64,000 bases of DNA from Neoceratodus forsteri (taxonomy: Eukaryota > Chordata > Ceratodontiformes > Ceratodontidae). This document shows positions 34,076 through 45,679 of this stretch, piece after piece; positions within the stretch are counted from its first letter, which is position 1, and each line of letters starts with the position of its first letter. Position numbers and translations under genes: made by a program. Where the stretch lies: the NCBI GenBank assembly GCA_016271365.2, contig CM057451.1, forward strand, positions 496,378,501 through 496,442,500. Direction: 5' to 3'. The notes beneath the pieces are model-generated. The model was not told the origin of the DNA. It saw nothing but the letters and a program-made list of their open reading frames with translations, and searched no databases.

Positions 34076-35105
34076 CGTTGTCTATTTTTGTGCTGTTTGA
34101 ATTGACTTTCTCAGTTCTGATATGTTGCCTAATTTTGTATACTAGGTTGCAATTAGTTTTAATTGTAGTGCAGGGAGAACTGGAGCCAAAAGTCGATGGT
34201 GAAGCATGTTTGTTTTGGAAAACCTGCCAGCTCTTCATGTATGTGCACAGGCACCTGATCACTGTGATTTGTAGATGTATTTTAAATTCTAATGTGCTGG
34301 GTGGACTATATCAAAGGTGTCTGGCTCTGGTTTGTGGGAAACAGTTTGAGGGAGAAGGTGCGGACTCTTGCACGTGGGAGACAGGGGTGGTACTTTCAGA
34401 AGCTTGGACTTCCAGTTTCGTAGTCACAATTGGTGATCATTATTTGACAGGTGCAATTCCTTTCTGAGGGAAAAAAGAAACTTGCTTTCTCTCATCTGTG
34501 CACCTAGAAAAGTAGTAGTTGGCTTGAGTCAGTATGCCGTTGCTGCGGCGACACCTTTTCCACAAACGACACTACAGCAACAACAGCACCAGTTTGCTGT
34601 AGTGTCCGCACGGGACCCCAGCACTGCTTTCCAGGGTATTGCACTCTCCTGGAAGCAACTCCGACTTGGAGTTAATTATTTATGTAGTGGGAGGCGCAAA
34701 GCCCCCACAGAAAACAAAGTCTGATATGACTCCCTTTATGCTGACCACAAATGCGGTCAACATAAAGGAGTCGCTGTAATGTTGGTCGACAACAAAATTG
34801 TTGACCGACTGTCATACAGCCAGCTGGAGTCTATGAACCTGCAACCAAGGATTATAGGCCTGCAAAGAAAATAATGTAAAGAAAATATTAAAACAGGTCA
34901 GTTGCTGTTCTGAAATTGTTTTTGATTTGTGTTTTGAAGTTGAAGTTTGTTTATATTTTAACAGGATTGGGTACTAGGCAGAAGCCTGTTTTCAGGACTG
35001 TCCTGTATTTAAGTATACAAAGTTACAGTAAACAGAGTAATAACATATATAGTCAAGGGACAATTTATATGAATATTCAAGTATAATCACATACAAACAC
35101 AGAGG
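34076..35105. other. Unannotated, with two short perfect hairpins
   Basis: GACTCC...TTTATG at 34728 pairs with CATAAAGGAGTC ending at 34772 around an 8-base loop. GTTGGTCGACAACAAAATTG at 34781 pairs with the following TTGACCGAC. They may be the core of a small MITE that includes the CAACAACAGCACC and GTAGTGTC words at 34565-34610. No gene is recognised. Confidence 0.4.
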
Positions 35106-36340
35106 GCAGGATTCACAAAAGGGATGCACCCAGCATTCACAAAGTTGTGAATGACAGCATACAGTACACGCTGCAAGCCCATTGGATCGACATTGTCTAG
35201 TAATGCTCTGATAGCCATACATTACACTGTCATCCACAGACAGCATAGTCATCAGGCAGCCATGGTGGTGTGTGGGTGGGTTGTGTTGTCCGCCGTACTG
35301 CTACATATGCTGGGATGTAGGAGCGGGCTGGGGGGTGCCTGAGTGGGTGGAGGAGTGGGGGAACCACTGGACCACCAGGATCTTGAAAGGCAGCGTTTGC
35401 AATGCAGTTGGGGTGGGATGGGGAGGGGTTCCACTATGCCACCAGGGAACAGCTTGGGTGTATTTATGGGGGTTTGGAGCTACGGGTGGGAAGGGGGGAT
35501 CACTATACCACCAGGTTGGGATATTGAGCTCTGGCTGTACTGATGGCTCTACAGGGCACCCGGTGCAATCTGCCAGGTGCATCTCTGTGGAATGCATGCA
35601 AATGGGGCCATGATGACATGCAAATGGCCCCAATGCACCTTGCATGCCTAATGGCCCCATTTGCATGTCCGTGGCTGTGAATGGCGATTCTGGGCACAAT
35701 GCATCCTGAGATGCGCTGCCCCATTGGATTGCCAGCCCAATGTGGGGGTTGCGCTGGTGCAGCCAGGGCTGGGAACAACTGTGGTGTTCACAGAGGGGAT
35801 GTGCCAGGGGCATTCCCCCGCACATCTTACGTGAATATCTCAGTTTGTCCTCAGCGCATTAGGGAACAGTTCGGGTGTATTTATGGGGGTTTGGAGCTAT
35901 GGATGGGGAGGGGGGACCACTATACCACCATGTTGGGGTACTGAGCTCTGGCTGTACTGACAGCTCTGCAGGGCACCTGGCGCAATCTGCCAGGTGCATC
36001 CCTGTGGAATGCATGCAAATGGGGCCATATAATGACATGCAAATAGCCCCATTGCACCTTGCATGCCTAATGGCCTCATTTGCATGTTCGTGGCTGTGAG
36101 TGGCGATTCTGGGCACAACGCATCCTGAGATGTGCTGCCCCATTGGATTCCCAGTCCAGTGTGGGGGTTGCACTGATGCAGCCAGGGCTGGGCGCAACTG
36201 TGATATTCACAGAGGAGTTGCACCAGGGGCATTCCCCTGTGCATCTTCTGTGAATGCCACAGTTTGTGTTCGGTGCATCTCCTCTGCACCAGGGCAGCCG
36301 AGATGCACCGAGCACAAGTCCTTTGTGAATCCTGCCCAGA
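35106..36340. mobile_element. Non-autonomous DNA element with internal duplication
   Basis: Ends GGGCAGGATTCACAAA (35106 onward) and TTTGTGAATCCTGCCC (to about 36340) are perfect 16-bp inverted repeats. The flanking AGA on both sides could be a 3-bp duplication. Inside, a segment of about 430 bp is duplicated in tandem, with GGGTGTATTTATGGGGGTTT at 35456 and again at 35874. The unit holds GCATGCAAATGGGGCCAT, GCACCTTGCATGCCTAATGG and GCGATTCTGGGCACAA. ORFs of 60-174 codons on both strands across it are artefacts of the repeat. It is related to the foldback elements at 51413 and 59291. The superfamily is uncertain, possibly PIF/Harbinger because of the 3-bp TSD. Confidence 0.8.
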
Positions 36341-36384
36341 CTGTTTAACAAGTGCTATTTTAAAACTATTACAAGTGGGAAGAT

Positions 36385-36915
36385 ATCAAACAGTGCAGTG
36401 CAGAGTAACAAAAAAATATTCAGGACCTGTAGGGCAGAGCCTGTGAGGATTGCCTCAAGAAACTAAGTATGTATTCACTGGAGACCAGATGGGAGAGGGG
36501 AGAGATGATAGAGACCATCAAATTCCTTACAGGAATTAACAAGGTAAAGTACAGGGAATTATTTACCCTTTATACCAACTCGAGGTTATGTGGTCATGAG
36601 TGGAAATTAACAGGAGGGAGGTTCAGGAGGGACGTGAAGAAGTACTTCTTTATAGAAAGAGTGGTGGAACCTTGGAACAGTTTGTCAGCTGAGATGGTGG
36701 TTGCAAACACAGTCAGGGGATTCAAGCAGGCATAGGACAGAATGACGAGAATAGTGCAACAAGACCGAAGAGGAGAATAGGGATAGGGCAGAGAGGGTTA
36801 GTACCTTGGAGGAACAACTGGTTCCAGGTAAGGTTCCAGGGATTATGGGGACTATGTGCAGACTAGATAAATCTCTGTTTTTTTCTGCCATGATGGTCTA
36901 TGTTTCTCTGACTAG
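36385..36915 (+). mobile_element. CR1/L3-like LINE 3' part
   Basis: The plus-strand fragment reads METIKFLTGINKV-like text, then GGRFRRDVKKYFFIERVVEP and WNSLSAEMVV. It ends with GATGGTCTATGTTTCTCTG, a degenerate CR1/L3 tail. Confidence 0.85.
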
Positions 36916-37544
36916 CTGGGGGTGATACACTCCATGTTGTGGTTGCAGTAAATGACACTGCACCATATCTTGACCTCATTTTTGAAACTACAAGTCCCCT
37001 TCAATTCACTTCCCAAAGGAAATGTTTTCAAGAAATTGGGGTTAGCTTATTCATCAAATAAGGTGGAGCCTGACCTGCCATATATTTGTGTTTTATAGTT
37101 GTGGTGCGGGGATTGGTATTAAAGTGTGTCAAAATGTTAGTTAATGAATAAGGGTAAGTTATGGGTCATAAGTGTTTTACACCCTACTAACATGTCTGCC
37201 AGAAGTTTTTTTTTTTTTTTCAAAAGTTTCTGGGAGGCATTAATACGTGAAAGTGCTGTGTCCTGGTTCTTTGAAAAGTACCTGGTGTGCAGTTTATGCC
37301 TCCATAAGAGAGATGGATGGCTTTCTTTTTAAATGATAAGCTGGACTGTCAGAAGAATAGATCACACAGGCAGTGATATGGCATTTGGCAGGGTACCTCA
37401 CAGCCAAGCAGGACTTAGGAGACTCTATGCCCATTTTATATAAGGACATAGATCCATTAAGTGGATTACTAAGATCATAAAATTATGAGTCCGAACAGTA
37501 TGATTATGTGTTCTAGTTAGCCATCTTGATGGATTTATTTCCCA
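36916..37544. other. Unannotated stretch
   Basis: A T-run at 37207-37220. No gene or repeat end is recognised. Confidence 0.4.
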
Positions 37545-39385
37545 AAACATAGAAACATAGAAATTGTTGGCAGATAAGGGCCCTCAGCCCACCTAGTCTG
37601 CCCTATTACCACTAACAATTGCGCTCTATCATGCACTGCTGGCATTAGGTTGCCCCCCCCCCGACTACCAGCAATCCTCTATGCCGATCCCAAGCATATT
37701 TAAACCTATAATCATTTCTGCCCCCTCCACCTCTGCTGGCAGGCTGTTCCACTTGTACACCACCCTCTCAGTGAAGAAGTACTTCCTCACATTCCCTCTG
37801 AACCTCCCTCCCTCCAGTTTCATCTTGTGCCCCCTCATCCTTGAGCATTTTTTTCTTTGGAATATAGTATTCTCCTGTACTTTATTCTTCCCTGTGAGGT
37901 ACTTAAATCTCTCAGTCATATCCCCCCCTCTCTCTCCTCTTCTCCAGGGAGTACATATTTAATTCTCTCAGTCTATCTTCTCCAACTCTAAATGTGACTG
38001 CGGTATCTAATTTCCCGGTTGCTCGCTACCTTGAAGCTCCATCTCATACTCATGCACTTACTAGCTGACCACTAGCACTTTATCTCCCTCTCTTAACTGA
38101 TTTACTACACTCCCTCCCTCCCAACTACCCCCTCCTCACTTTCCCTCAACAAGGCTTGTTTGAGTTGCTTCTCTGCCCCCCAGCTTCTCCCAGTACTTCT
38201 GCTTGTCAGCCTGTTGTCTCCTCCACTCTCTTTCTCCCTCTCCCTCTGTTTTCTCTTCTAATCTCTGCTAATTTCCCAGTTCCTTTGGCCCCTACTCTGA
38301 CCCTTTATCCTGCTACATAAGTAAATGCCTATGACTACTATTTCTGAAGTTACTGTTACTTACTGTTTGTGCAAATATTACTTACTGAATGTAATTAATC
38401 CTTACATTTTATGCACATTGTGACTATGTTATGTAAGTTTGTCTCTCTCTTTGATGTGGACCCTCTGTTTAAGAACTTCTAGCTCAAAGGTATCAAAATT
38501 GGAGTATTCAGTACATAAACAAATGTAAAAAATCCTCATAGGGCTTGCGATGTAGTCCCTGCACCATTTTGGTTGCTCTCCTCTGAACTGCCTCTACCCC
38601 ATCTATGTCCTTATGTAGTTGAGGCCTCGAGAACTGGACACAGTAGTCAAGGTGCGGCCTCGCTAATGTACTGTAGAGTGGAATTATTGCCTCCCTTTTT
38701 CTGTTAGTGAGTCCCCTGCCTATGCATCCCAGCATCTGGTTTGCCTTTCCTGCTGCCTTGTCATACTGCCTACTACCTTTAGGTCAGCATGGTGATCACC
38801 TCCAGGTCTCTTTCTTGCTCGGAACATGCTATTTTCTACCCCCCCCCAGTTGATATGTAGCTCCTGGGTTTTTGTGCCCTGTGTGCATTATCTTGCACTT
38901 TTTCACACTGAAATCTAGCTGCCAATCCCTTGACCAATCCTCCAGCTTCCTTAGATCTCCCCTCATTCTATGTACTCCTCCTGGTGTGTCCAGCCTGTTG
39001 CAGAGCTTAGTGTTGACAGCAAACAGGCAGGTTTTCCCTTCCTGGCCCTCTGCAATATCACTGATAAAGACACTGAAGGGGGCTAGACCCAGCACTGATC
39101 CCTGTGGTACCCCACTGGCAACTTTACCCTCCTCAGAATGAATGCCATTTACCACCACCCTCTGGGTCCTATTATCCAGCCAATTCTCCACCCACTTCAC
39201 TATCTTCTTTCCCACCCCATGCTGCCCAGCTTGTTTAACAGCCTTCTATGCAGCACGGTGTCAAAGGCCTTGCTAAAATCCAGGTAGACCACATCCACTG
39301 CCCCTCCTCAATCCGCCTCCCTGGATACCCAGTCAAAGAACTCCATGAGGTTAGTCTGGCACAACCTCCTTCCCATAAAACCGGG
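37545..39385 (-). mobile_element. CR1/L3-like LINE, split by a 540-bp insertion
   Basis: Minus strand. The tail (plus-strand ACATAGAAACATAGAAATTG) and C-terminal arm lie at 37545-37981 (GGRFRGNVRKYFFTERVVYK). The thumb and palm lie at 38525-39385 ([35 protein letters not shown], and the damaged catalytic box CLFAVNTKLCNRL, in which both Asp are lost). The coding text is continuous in related copies across the 37981/38525 junction, which shows that the intervening 540 bp is an insertion. Confidence 0.88.
37982..38524. mobile_element. Insertion of unknown family within CR1/L3
   Basis: A pyrimidine-rich block (CTCCCTC runs) is followed by A/T-rich sequence. No inverted ends or clear duplication are visible. 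It could be a LINE 3' fragment or an old MITE. Confidence 0.45.
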
Positions 39386-39693
39386 TATAGCAGACTTACC
39401 CATCTTTTGTTTTATATGTAAGCAATAAGGCATGATGGGGTGTGCGTGGAACACATTTTACCGCATGACCAGGGGCGTAATAAGGCAGGAGGCTGAAGGG
39501 CGAGGAATGGGCTAGTTTTTTGAAAAACATTTTATGGTTGGGAAAAGCATGTTTATATGTAGAAGCAATAGATTTACTTGTGTGCATTTATGATAAAATA
39601 GTCCTTCCACCCACTACAAATGATGTCTTTGATGATGATGTCATTGTATTATTAACTTCTTTCTTCTTCCTGTTTTTTTTCCCTACATTCAAG
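39386..39693. other. Spacer with AGCAATAAGGCATG motif
   Basis: 39421 has AGCAATAAGGCATGATGGGG, a word shared with 31689, 54861, 58067 and 63243. It is otherwise unannotated. Confidence 0.35.
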
Positions 39694-39878
39694 ATGTGGG
39701 GTGTTTATCATAGAATGTTTACCATGGAATACATGGATTCAAAATTCTGCTCAGTTCCACTGGCAGAGTGTTTCTCTCCTAACACTCTGTATACACAGAC
39801 AACAACGGCCTTTGTTACAGCTAGAGACTCAATTATCTCACTGTCAGGGCAAGAAGAAGACAGTTCCCTGATGAGCAG
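39694..39878 (+). CDS. Candidate isolated exon (61 codons)
   Basis: A strong polypyrimidine tract and acceptor (TTTTTTTTCCCTACATTCAAG) are followed by an open frame. It begins MWGVYHRMFTMEYMDSKF and ends SLSGQEEDSSLMS, then AGCAG|GTAGAG as a possible donor (phase 2). The amino-acid composition looks like protein and not like repeat, but no partner exon with matching phase was found. The acceptor at 40412 would bring an immediate stop. I do not recognise the protein. It could equally be chance. Confidence 0.3.
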
Positions 39879-41335
39879 GTAGAGACAGAAGGGGGGGTTT
39901 TCACTGTCAGCAAAGAAACAGTTGTAGTGAAAACTATAAACAATACTTAGTGTTTCTAATGTGTTTATGCATGTAAGGAGAGTGTGATAATCAGGGAAAC
40001 AACATTGAACTAATTTGTTTTATTTTTTATATAAGGTAGTTTTAATTTTAGGGCCCAGATGAAGTTTTTTACAGTGTAAAGGTAGCATCCATGTTTGTGG
40101 TGGAAGATCAGTTCTGGCGGTAGGGGGCTAACTGAAATGCCTTTGTTCCAAATGCCCATTGATCTGGGTTCCAGACCCTTCGCAATCCTTTTTTTAGCCA
40201 TGTGTAAACCATATTTTATACATAAATAAGAGGCAATCAGATTACATGATTTTACCCTGCCATTTTATAAAATACATTTGGATGTTTACTCTTGTTTTGA
40301 TCACAACTGTGTATACAGGGAAAAGGTATACAGTTCTACAGGGAAAAAGCCACATCAATGTGTGACACCAACAGGCAGATAATAGCCACTAACTGTGCAT
40401 ATTTTTTATTTACAGATAATTCCCAAAGGAGACCTAAGGTGGACATGTTTATTGTTACTCTATTTTCTATTTTCTGCATGCATTTAATTTCACCCTTTCA
40501 TTTCATTTACAGCTCACACGCTGGTGTAGCAGTCTGTTTTTGTGCTTATAATTTATTTTAAAATTCCTTTTAATGCCCAATGTGCTGTGCAGTTATAAAA
40601 CAGTTAGTAAGACATGCCAAGGACAATTAATAAAAATACAGAATATACATCTGTTCCAATCTGACAAACACAATGTGCAATATACAATACTCAGCAGACT
40701 GATTTCAAGACAATAAAAAATGTATTTTGATTTTTGCACACCAGGATAGCCTCATTTGATTTAGACACATATTCTTCATAAGGATCCTGGGGGACAGATA
40801 CGGCAGCAGAGGTAACACGTGAAATTTACAAATGTGGAGATTTCAAATCTAGCTAAATGCATAAAGTTATAAAAAGTGCAATAAAAATACATATTTACAT
40901 ATTAACATAAGTACATTCTTGACAGTAGGAATGATCAGAATTTCTGCTTCAAAGTCTCAATGTAAAATGAGGGACAGCACCAGCATGGCTCTGCCTTTTA
41001 TGCATTGTCTAATGTGAACAGGGGAGTAGCAAACTATTCCCAGCAGGGGGAGGTGTGGTGGCTTTTACCAAGCCAGCCTAAGTCAAGGCAGAAAAAGAGA
41101 CCGAGAGACAGAGAGAGCATTCTTACTCTGCACTGATGAACTCTCTTCATTTTGGAATCTGAGGATGTCTGTAGTCCAGGCTATTTATAACACAAAGATA
41201 CCATCTGTCACGTTACAACCTTCGCTGATGTGATGGAATAAGACTTGGGTGTTAGTGAAACCATTTATTGATTGGTAGATTATAAGGAATATTCCATTTC
41301 TTAACCTGATTTTCATGGCAGTTCCAAAAGATTGG
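39879..41335. other. Unannotated A/T-rich stretch
   Basis: No convincing gene or element. ORFs at 40010-40201 and 40358-40561 lack motifs. Confidence 0.4.
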
Positions 41336-41880
41336 GTTTTTAGGGAATTCAATAGCTACCCTTACCGAAAAACACCTACTTGTGAACCAGGTGATCACAG
41401 GTTGAAACCTTACTAGAGAAAATTCACTGAGTGACCTTAAGCAAGAACCAGTGCTCATGTACACCTAGCTACAGAAATGAGTTGAAGCAAGACCACACTG
41501 AAAATAAGATGCTGTATCTCAATTGGGCTGTCCTGGGTAAATCAATTGTAAAATAAATATAAAAAGACTTGCAAGAGACATAAACATGACCTTTATGAAG
41601 TTTTGCAAGAAACATCTGCACCTGAGTGCTGAAGCATACCTTGTATCCTAAAGGCATAATCCTTGCAGGACTTTGTTCTCAGCTCAGTCTTCCTGTACCA
41701 GTGGAATAATGCAAGGATTATGCCCCAGCGATATGAGGTATCCATAGATTTTGTACTTATCCTTGCAGTTTCTTTGTGAACCCTCATGGTAACCTTCCAG
41801 TGCTTCAGTACTTCTGGCTATAAGACTGAGAAAAAGCAGGACCTCACCGAAAATGAGATGTTGCATCTCAACTGACCCGT
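41336..41880 (-). repeat. Degenerate repeat cluster, perhaps an old tRNA SINE
   Basis: GAACCAGGTGATCACAGGTTGAAACC contains a B-box-like GGTTGAAACC. ACACTGAAAATAAGATGCTGT-type text at 41498 recurs at 41844 (CACCGAAAATGAGATGTTGC). GCATAATCCTTGCAG at 41654 is inverted at 41710 (TGCAAGGATTATGC). The family is not assigned. Confidence 0.35.
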
Positions 41881-41939
41881 ACTGTTGCTATACACAATAA
41901 GTCCATTAGACACCCAAGCACCTTAAGCACCTCAACACT

Positions 41940-42560
41940 ATATGCTGTATATATGTATATATAATATATTATAGGGGCGTGGTCACACCCCTATAATTAG
42001 TGTTATGAAGGCACTTCTATGTTAAAACTTGAAAATTTGCACGTTAATAACTTTGGACCCATTCAACAGATTTGCATGAAATTTGGTATGTGTGGTGGGG
42101 CTTGGTAGATGTCTTGATTAGCCAAGTTGTATTTCAGTCAGACTTATGGTTTTTGCACACCAAAATGCTGAACAATGCACTTTTTGCCAGTTCTGTGGGC
42201 AGTTTGTCAGATTTTGTCCGTGGTGCTGCACAGCCATCATTTGGTCTGCTGGTCTGAAATTTGGCATGTAGAAAGAGCTTTGGAAAAGAAACATGCCACT
42301 TTTTGTTTGGTGAAAAAATATTAATCCATTCAAAAGTTATTAAACTTTTTAGCTCCCATTATTAGTCTATGGGAAAATTTATACGGTTATTTTGTGAAAG
42401 AAGAATGGGGTTTTGGCCTTCACAATCAAAGAATTTGCAGGCTCGCGATCACAGAATTTTTTATCGTGAGAAATTTATTGATCGTGACAGCCACCATCTT
42501 GTTTTCAATTTGGGGTTGGGAAAAAAGTTAATATTTCATCCCACGGGTGACTTGTGAAAT
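41940..42560. repeat. Unclassified repeat with TATAGGGGCGTGG hairpin start
   Basis: ATTATAGGGGCGTGGTCACACCCCTATAAT at 41966-41995 is a near-perfect hairpin. It is followed by A/T-rich text (AATAACTTTGGACCCATTCA, GCATGAAATTTGGTATGTGT) of a style found in vertebrate DNA-transposon-derived repeats. No ORF. Confidence 0.4.
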
Positions 42561-42639
42561 AATTGAGGCATGGGTTTAGATCAGCTGGCATCCCTGTATC
42601 AACCCATGCCTCTGGTTCATTTTAGTTTTGTCAAAAAAT

Positions 42640-42800
42640 AGTGTTTTTCACTTTTACAATCTTTGGCCATGGCTCGCTAATGATCTTCGGCCATGAGTCT
42701 GCAAAATCTTCGGCTGCAGTCACGGCCGATTATTTTGCAGCCTCGCGGTCAAAGATTTTTAGTGAGCCACGACCAACCGCATGTTATTATTTTCATATTT
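42640..42800. repeat. Inverted-word cluster (CTTCGGC / GCCGAT)
   Basis: AATCTTTGGCCATGGCTCGCTAA pairs with TTAGTGAGCCACGACC and GTCAAAGATT, and CAAAATCTTCGGCTGCAG pairs with CGGCCGATTATTTTG. It is a decayed palindrome of about 140 bases. Confidence 0.5.
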
Positions 42801-43019
42801 TCCAGCTCACCCAAGAAAACTGGCATTAATAATCTCTGATTGTACCTTGTTACCAAAATAAAACAAACAAATATGCATCCGAAATGATTTACTTTCGCAT
42901 TTAGGGATATTTTCCTGAAGACGACCAAATGGCTAGAACCTTAATTCTGACTTCAATGTACATTTCCCATGTACAGTATATGAAAACTATCTATTCCACA
43001 GTATACAACATGTTTCAGA

Positions 43020-44201
43020 CTAAATGTTTTTTGGGGTGTTGGCTTTTTTTTTTGTCCTTTGCAAAATAGCTCCTGACAGTAAAAAAGACTTTGGTTTCTG
43101 TCTGGTACACTGTGTAGTGCCTGAGAAATATTGCTTGCTGTTGTAAAGCTACAGTACATGCATCACACAAAACTGTATTTTCATTATACTTGTTCTACTT
43201 CTGACCGGAATTCTGTCGCACACCTGATACAAATTATCTGCTCAGTCGTGGTTTGCAAACCAAACCAATAAAAAGCACCCATGTGAAGAAATATGTATAG
43301 CATTGCCTTACCACTGCAGAGTAAGTTGCACTTATTTCTGCTTATCTTTAACAATCTGAGCAACACTCTTCTTTTGCAATGGCTGCTGGTCAATGCAATA
43401 TTTTTAGCATCATAAATATCCATATTATCTTCTTCAGATGATGTTTCATTGCCCTTCTGTATTTCTGATAAAAAAAGGAACAAGTAACAGCACAGAAAGT
43501 TAATAAAAGTTTAGGATTCTGTAGATGTTATTTGTTTTTCATTTTAAATACAAAAATGGTAATTAGAGTCAAAGCGTTGTGATCCTCGGTATGTGGTAAA
43601 CAAATAATATTGTGCGGAGAGAAGCCCGATGTCTCATGCAAGATAAATGTAAACACAGTAACACTTGTACAGTGCATGGCTATGGAACTATAATCCATGA
43701 TATGAAATTAAATAGAGTAAAACTCATAATAATCTGCCATACACCAATTGGTTTGTAGTGCTGTTGACCGAAAAATGCATTATTCTCAGGTGTACATCTA
43801 CTTTCTTGGAATTGAAATCCAGTAGTATTTCTACAATTTCACAAATACAGACTAATTCTAATGTTGTTTTTTTATTATTATTACTTTACTTATTCATTGT
43901 TACTTTAAAATGTGTTCAAAAGGCAAGGTAAAGCCCTGTAAAAGGCACAGTCGGGCATCAGCTCACCTGATTTAAACCCTATTTTAAGTCCTGTATCTTC
44001 TTCTCTGGTTCTGGACAATGGGTCCTCTTCAATTTCACTACTACCCAGGCTCTCGCTAGAATAAGAAATCAATTTTTTACCAATCAAGGTCATATAAGAT
44101 TCCACCCGGACTCTTGACAATTCCTTCTGAGAAGGTTGTAAGTGATGTAAAGAATCTTCATTTTTGGATGATTCAGAAATTCTTTTCATTGGCATTTTCA
44201 T
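43020..44201 (-). CDS. Unidentified three-exon gene, 162-residue protein
   Basis: The minus strand carries three exons whose borders and phases fit exactly. Exon A, 44201-43967, is 78 codons plus one base and ends TCAG|GTGAGC. Exon B, 43464-43312, has acceptor TTTTTTTATCAG and is 2+150+1 bases, ending AGTG|GTAAGG. Exon C, 43120-43020, has acceptor ATATTTCTCAG, two bases, 32 codons and a TAG. The start is the ATG at 44201: an in-frame TAA lies just upstream with no acceptor between. The protein starts MKMPMKRISESSKNEDS, has an acidic Ser/Glu-rich middle (SSEIEEDPLSRTREED, NETSSEEDNMD), a basic patch (HCKRRVLLRLLKISRNK) and a Lys-rich end (LQRTKKKANTPKNI). There is no signal peptide, no membrane segment and no known domain I can name. 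It may be nuclear, from composition only. Three matching phases by chance are unlikely, so a host gene is probable. Alternative ends are possible. Confidence 0.6.
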
Positions 44202-45679
44202 GCCAGGGTTCAAACAAAATTATAAGGTATTTATTGTCCGTGTAACTGGACTTTTGCCAGATGAATTCTTAATCCCTGAATTTACCATGCAATGAATATG
44301 TTGTCATTCCACCTCTCAAACATAAAAGTTTCAACCAGCAGTCTTACTCTAGAACTCTATAAAAATGTTAGATCCAGTGTGTGATCTCGTCCAATTTAAA
44401 TGCCTGAATAAAGTTCTAGGTATATTTAAAATGATCTTATTATTGAGGTACATATCCATCTGTGTCCATAAAATCCACTGAGTTCAACATTTCCAGCTAT
44501 TAGATTGCTTTTCTAGGCCAGCCTAGACATTGCCACAACTTATTGGTCCCCTAGAACACACACACACAGCTGAAAGCAGAGCTGCTATCAAAAGAAGAGC
44601 AGTCGGTAAACATCAGGGTTTGCGGTTGTGATCCCAGGTACTTTTATTGTGAAAAAACACAAGGGCCCAGTGTTAATTAAAGACCACATGACATCATAGT
44701 GATGAATTGGGTTTATTTATCATCTCAGCAAAACACAGAGAGAGCAGAGACCATGTATTAATGGCTAACTGACTGGAACAATCATTTCTAATTCTATCTC
44801 TCATGCTGCTGTTTATTGTGGCCTTTTGAACATGGATGATTGAACTCATGGTACAGTGTCAAGTGGGTGTTAGACGAATCAACACACTGTTGACTATACT
44901 TCTATTTCATTTAAACTAGCACTGACCCATATGTATTTCCTTTCAACCACAATGAACAGGCATTCAGTTTTCTGAATTTACAGCATAATGGTGCTGATCA
45001 CGTGCTCAAAAATATCTGAGTTAATACATAAAATGTCTATACTCCAAAAGATACAGAATAGAAAAACAATGTCACAATTTAAATAAGTATCAAATAAATA
45101 CTAAGTGCACTGTTCATACTCCAGTCAGTATACAATAATTAATAGGCACAATGTCCACAATAATTCAGTGTGAGCACCTAATAATGCTACACAATATCCC
45201 TACTATAATAATAAGTACAATGTCCTTCTCCAACAAGTAACTACACTATCTGTTCTTCAATGAGCATAGACTAATTATAAAGGTAATGGCCACGAATTCC
45301 TAAAGAATATACTACTTACAAACTACAATATTTGCACACCAATAATAATAATAATAATAATAATAATAGGAGTGTAAGTCGTAAATAAATTCAGAGTCTA
45401 ATACATTTATAAGCACAATATCTAACAAGTGTATCACTGAGTATATAAATATTACTTGTATAATGCTCCTGCTCTAATAAGATAGGGTACTTGCACTGCA
45501 AAGCAAATTATAGCAACTAAGCTGTATTTTATTTTGTGTGTTTTTCTCATTGTGTTCCACCTGAAAACGAACCTAGGCTCACCGCGCTTCTCTCGGTTAC
45601 CAGCATATTACATAAATACAGTACTTTCAAATAATTATTAAAATGTCCATACTCCAAAATTCAAACTGCTATCATGTAT
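44202..45679. other. A/T-rich stretch with degenerate repeats and (AAT)n
   Basis: 45342-45369 is an (AAT)n microsatellite. The words AAAATGTC(T/C)ATACTCCAAAA (45030, 45637) and GCACAATGTCC variants (45148-45420) repeat at irregular spacing. Upstream of the three-exon gene it may hold its promoter, but no clear element is visible. Confidence 0.4.

Noticed and set aside
35301..36351. ORFs up to 174 codons on the minus strand
   Set aside because: They lie within a MITE-like element with an internal duplication and repeat the same artefact in both units.
40358..40561. Second exon partner for the 39694-39878 candidate
   Set aside because: The acceptor at 40412 gives a stop immediately after joining in the required phase.
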